A stretch of 64,000 nucleotides of DNA from an uncultured Lachnospiraceae bacterium (GTDB taxonomy: Bacteria > Bacillota > Clostridia > Lachnospirales > Lachnospiraceae), in assembly GCA_910587105.1 (NCBI GenBank), contig CAJUMB010000013.1, forward strand, positions 1 through 64,000. Reading direction: 5' to 3'. The position numbers and the translations under genes are program-made. Below are positions 62,585 through 64,000 of this stretch, piece by piece (positions within the stretch are counted from its first letter, which is position 1; each line of letters begins with the position of its first letter). The notes under the pieces were generated by a model. It was given only the letters and a program-made list of their open reading frames with translations, did no database searches and had not been told where the DNA came from.

Positions 62585-63445
62585 ATGCGTTTTGTCATTG
62601 TGACCGGAGTATCAGGGGCAGGGAAAAGTACTGCGCTGAAAATGCTGGAAGATGCCGAGTATTTTTGCGTGGATAACCTGCCCATACCGTTGATGGAAAA
62701 GTTTGCCTCTATGATGGCAGATAGTAATGCGGAAGAAATCCAAAATGCGGGATTGGGTGTGGATGTGCGCAGCGGCCAGGCTCTGGATGAGCTGGAGGGG
62801 GTGCTGCAGCGGATGAAGCAGCAGGGATATGATTACGAAATCCTGTTTCTGGATGCGTCGGATGAAGTCCTGATAAAGCGGTATCAGGAGACGCGGCGTA
62901 ACCATCCTCTGGCGCCCAGGGGCAGAGTGGGTACAGGAATCCGGCTGGAGAGAGAAAAGCTGAAGTTTCTGAAGAACAGAGCGGATTATATTATAGACAC
63001 CAGCCAGCTTCTCACCAGAGAGCTGCGGGAGGAGATTGAGGGGATCTTTATCAATAACCGTCAGTTTGATAGCCTGATGGTTTCCATTGTGTCTTTTGGC
63101 TTTAAATACGGTATACCCAATGACAGCAGCCTGCTTTTTGATGCCCGTTTTCTGCCGAACCCTTACTATCTGGATCATCTGAGGCATTTAACCGGAGAGA
63201 ATGAGGAAGTTTTTGATTATGTCATGTCTTTTGAGGCGGCCCAGGTTTTTGCAGATAAGATGGAGGATTTGTTCCGGTATTTGATACCCCAGTATATTAA
63301 AGAGGGAAAGACCAGCCTGGTGGTGGGAATCGGCTGTACTGGAGGCAGGCACAGATCCGTGACACTGGCAAAAGAACTTTACCGGCGTTTAAAGGGAGAG
63401 CAGGGATACGGTCTGCGGATTGAACACAGAGATTTGGAGAAGTAA
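62585..63445 (+). CDS. rapZ: RNase adapter protein RapZ / nucleotide-binding YvcJ
   Basis: 286 residues. Walker A is GVSGAGKST near the N-terminus (about 8-16). The C-terminal GIGCTGGRHRSVTLAKEL is the RapZ/YvcJ signature. It binds nucleotides; in Gram-positives it lies next to whiA, as here. ATG 62585 has TGAGGTG 7 bases upstream; the in-frame GTG at 62576 lies inside that site. Confidence 0.95.
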   Translation: MRFVIVTGVSGAGKSTALKMLEDAEYFCVDNLPIPLMEKFASMMADSNAEEIQNAGLGVDVRSGQALDELEGVLQRMKQQGYDYEILFLDASDEVLIKRYQETRRNHPLAPRGRVGTGIRLEREKLKFLKNRADYIIDTSQLLTRELREEIEGIFINNRQFDSLMVSIVSFGFKYGIPNDSSLLFDARFLPNPYYLDHLRHLTGENEEVFDYVMSFEAAQVFADKMEDLFRYLIPQYIKEGKTSLVVGIGCTGGRHRSVTLAKELYRRLKGEQGYGLRIEHRDLEK

Positions 63446-63451
63446 GAGATT

Positions 63452-64000
63452 ATGTCTTTTTCATCAGATGTCAAAGAGGAACTGGCCCGGCAGGACAGCA
63501 CGGCGATGCATTGTCAGATAGCAGAGATGTCTGCCATGATTGCCATGTGCGGGCATATGATTTCCCGGGAAAAATTACAGCTGCAGACAGAAAATGCGGC
63601 TGTTTCAAGAAAGTACTTTACATTATTGAAAAAAACATTTAATATAAATACAGACGTTGTCATTAACAGGAATCCCTGCCTGAAAAGAGGCAATATATAC
63701 ATGCTTACCATAGCCAGCCCGGAGCAGACACAGCGTATTCTTCAGGCGGCTAAACTGACAGTCAGGGAGGACGAAAGTCTGTATTTAGTCAATCACATGG
63801 TTATTCAGAACAGCTGTTGCAAGCGGGCTTTTATCCGTGGAGCATTTCTGGCATCAGGTTCACTCAGTGATCCTGAGAAATCCTATCATTTTGAAATTGT
63901 CTGCCAGACAAAGGACAAAGCACTGCAGCTCCAGGAAGTGATGCAGGTGTTTCACATTGACGCGAAGATTGTCCAGCGGAAGAAATCTTATGTGGTATAT
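63452..64000 (+). CDS. whiA: WhiA-family regulator (partial, cut by window end)
   Basis: The first 183 codons are present. It starts MSFSSDVKEELARQ, the standard WhiA N-terminus, and continues with a LAGLIDADG-like domain (CCKRAFIRGAFLASGSLSDP). The HTH end lies beyond the window. It follows rapZ by 6 bp. Confidence 0.93.
   Translation, partial: MSFSSDVKEELARQDSTAMHCQIAEMSAMIAMCGHMISREKLQLQTENAAVSRKYFTLLKKTFNINTDVVINRNPCLKRGNIYMLTIASPEQTQRILQAAKLTVREDESLYLVNHMVIQNSCCKRAFIRGAFLASGSLSDPEKSYHFEIVCQTKDKALQLQEVMQVFHIDAKIVQRKKSYVVY

Noticed and set aside
1..64000. tRNA, rRNA or CRISPR loci
   Set aside because: No cloverleaf-like runs ending in CCA, conserved rRNA segments or spaced repeats were noticed; a tRNAscan and CRISPR search would be needed to be certain.

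Overview
The window looks like the chromosome of a spore-forming, anaerobic, gut-type Firmicute, most likely Lachnospiraceae. This rests on the spoIIAA-spoIIAB-sigF-spoVA cluster, anaerobic sulfite reductase genes asrABC, murB-rapZ-whiA, AGGAGG-type ribosome binding sites and moderate base composition. I cannot name the species from sequence alone.

Left part (1-25 kb): a broken IS3-type transposase; a zinc-ribbon protein with 39-bp tandem repeats; and a roughly 390-bp pair of long inverted repeats enclosing a near-consensus promoter. Then come an alpha/beta hydrolase, a lipoprotein, a large hybrid sensor kinase, a DUF3786 protein with a PfkB sugar-phosphate kinase, an ABC-2 exporter, a LytTR/GHKL two-component pair, a c-di-GMP module (REC-GGDEF plus PilZ), a beta-CASP nuclease, xpt, asrABC with a CRP/FNR-family regulator, a GH36 alpha-galactosidase, a serine recombinase and a hotdog thioesterase.

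Middle (25-43 kb): a secreted two-gene unit. The first gene encodes an M60-type (mucinase-like) metallopeptidase that carries a dockerin-like module. The second encodes a small secreted protein with a cohesin-like module and two FN3 repeats. Next are a MacB/FtsX-type exporter with a long coiled-coil insert, a HipA-like kinase with a small overlapping upstream partner, valS, and an LtaS-like membrane sulfatase-fold enzyme.

Accessory island (about 43.2-49.8 kb): AT-richer by eye and enriched in conflict genes. It holds a RelA/SpoT-domain short alarmone synthetase overlapping or abutting a Panacea (DUF4065) protein (a toxSAS/PanA-type toxin-antitoxin pair), a Uma2 nuclease, a glycosyltransferase-like gene with poly(A) and poly(G) tracts, a decayed AAA-ATPase/PD-(D/E)XK gene, and a coupled DUF262-HEPN pair.

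Right part (49.9-64 kb): conserved chromosome. folC, a 49-codon gene and a zinc-ribbon/TPR membrane protein are followed by the spoIIA operon running directly into spoVAA-AB-AC-AD-AE. Then come an MBOAT/DHHW O-acetylation pair, a TcdA-like ThiF-family enzyme, murB, rapZ and the start of whiA. A small TIR-bearing element (ends TAGAGCGTGTCTTAAAAAT) occurs at least six times, whole or in part, including at the sigF-spoVAA junction. No rRNA, tRNA or CRISPR array was seen.
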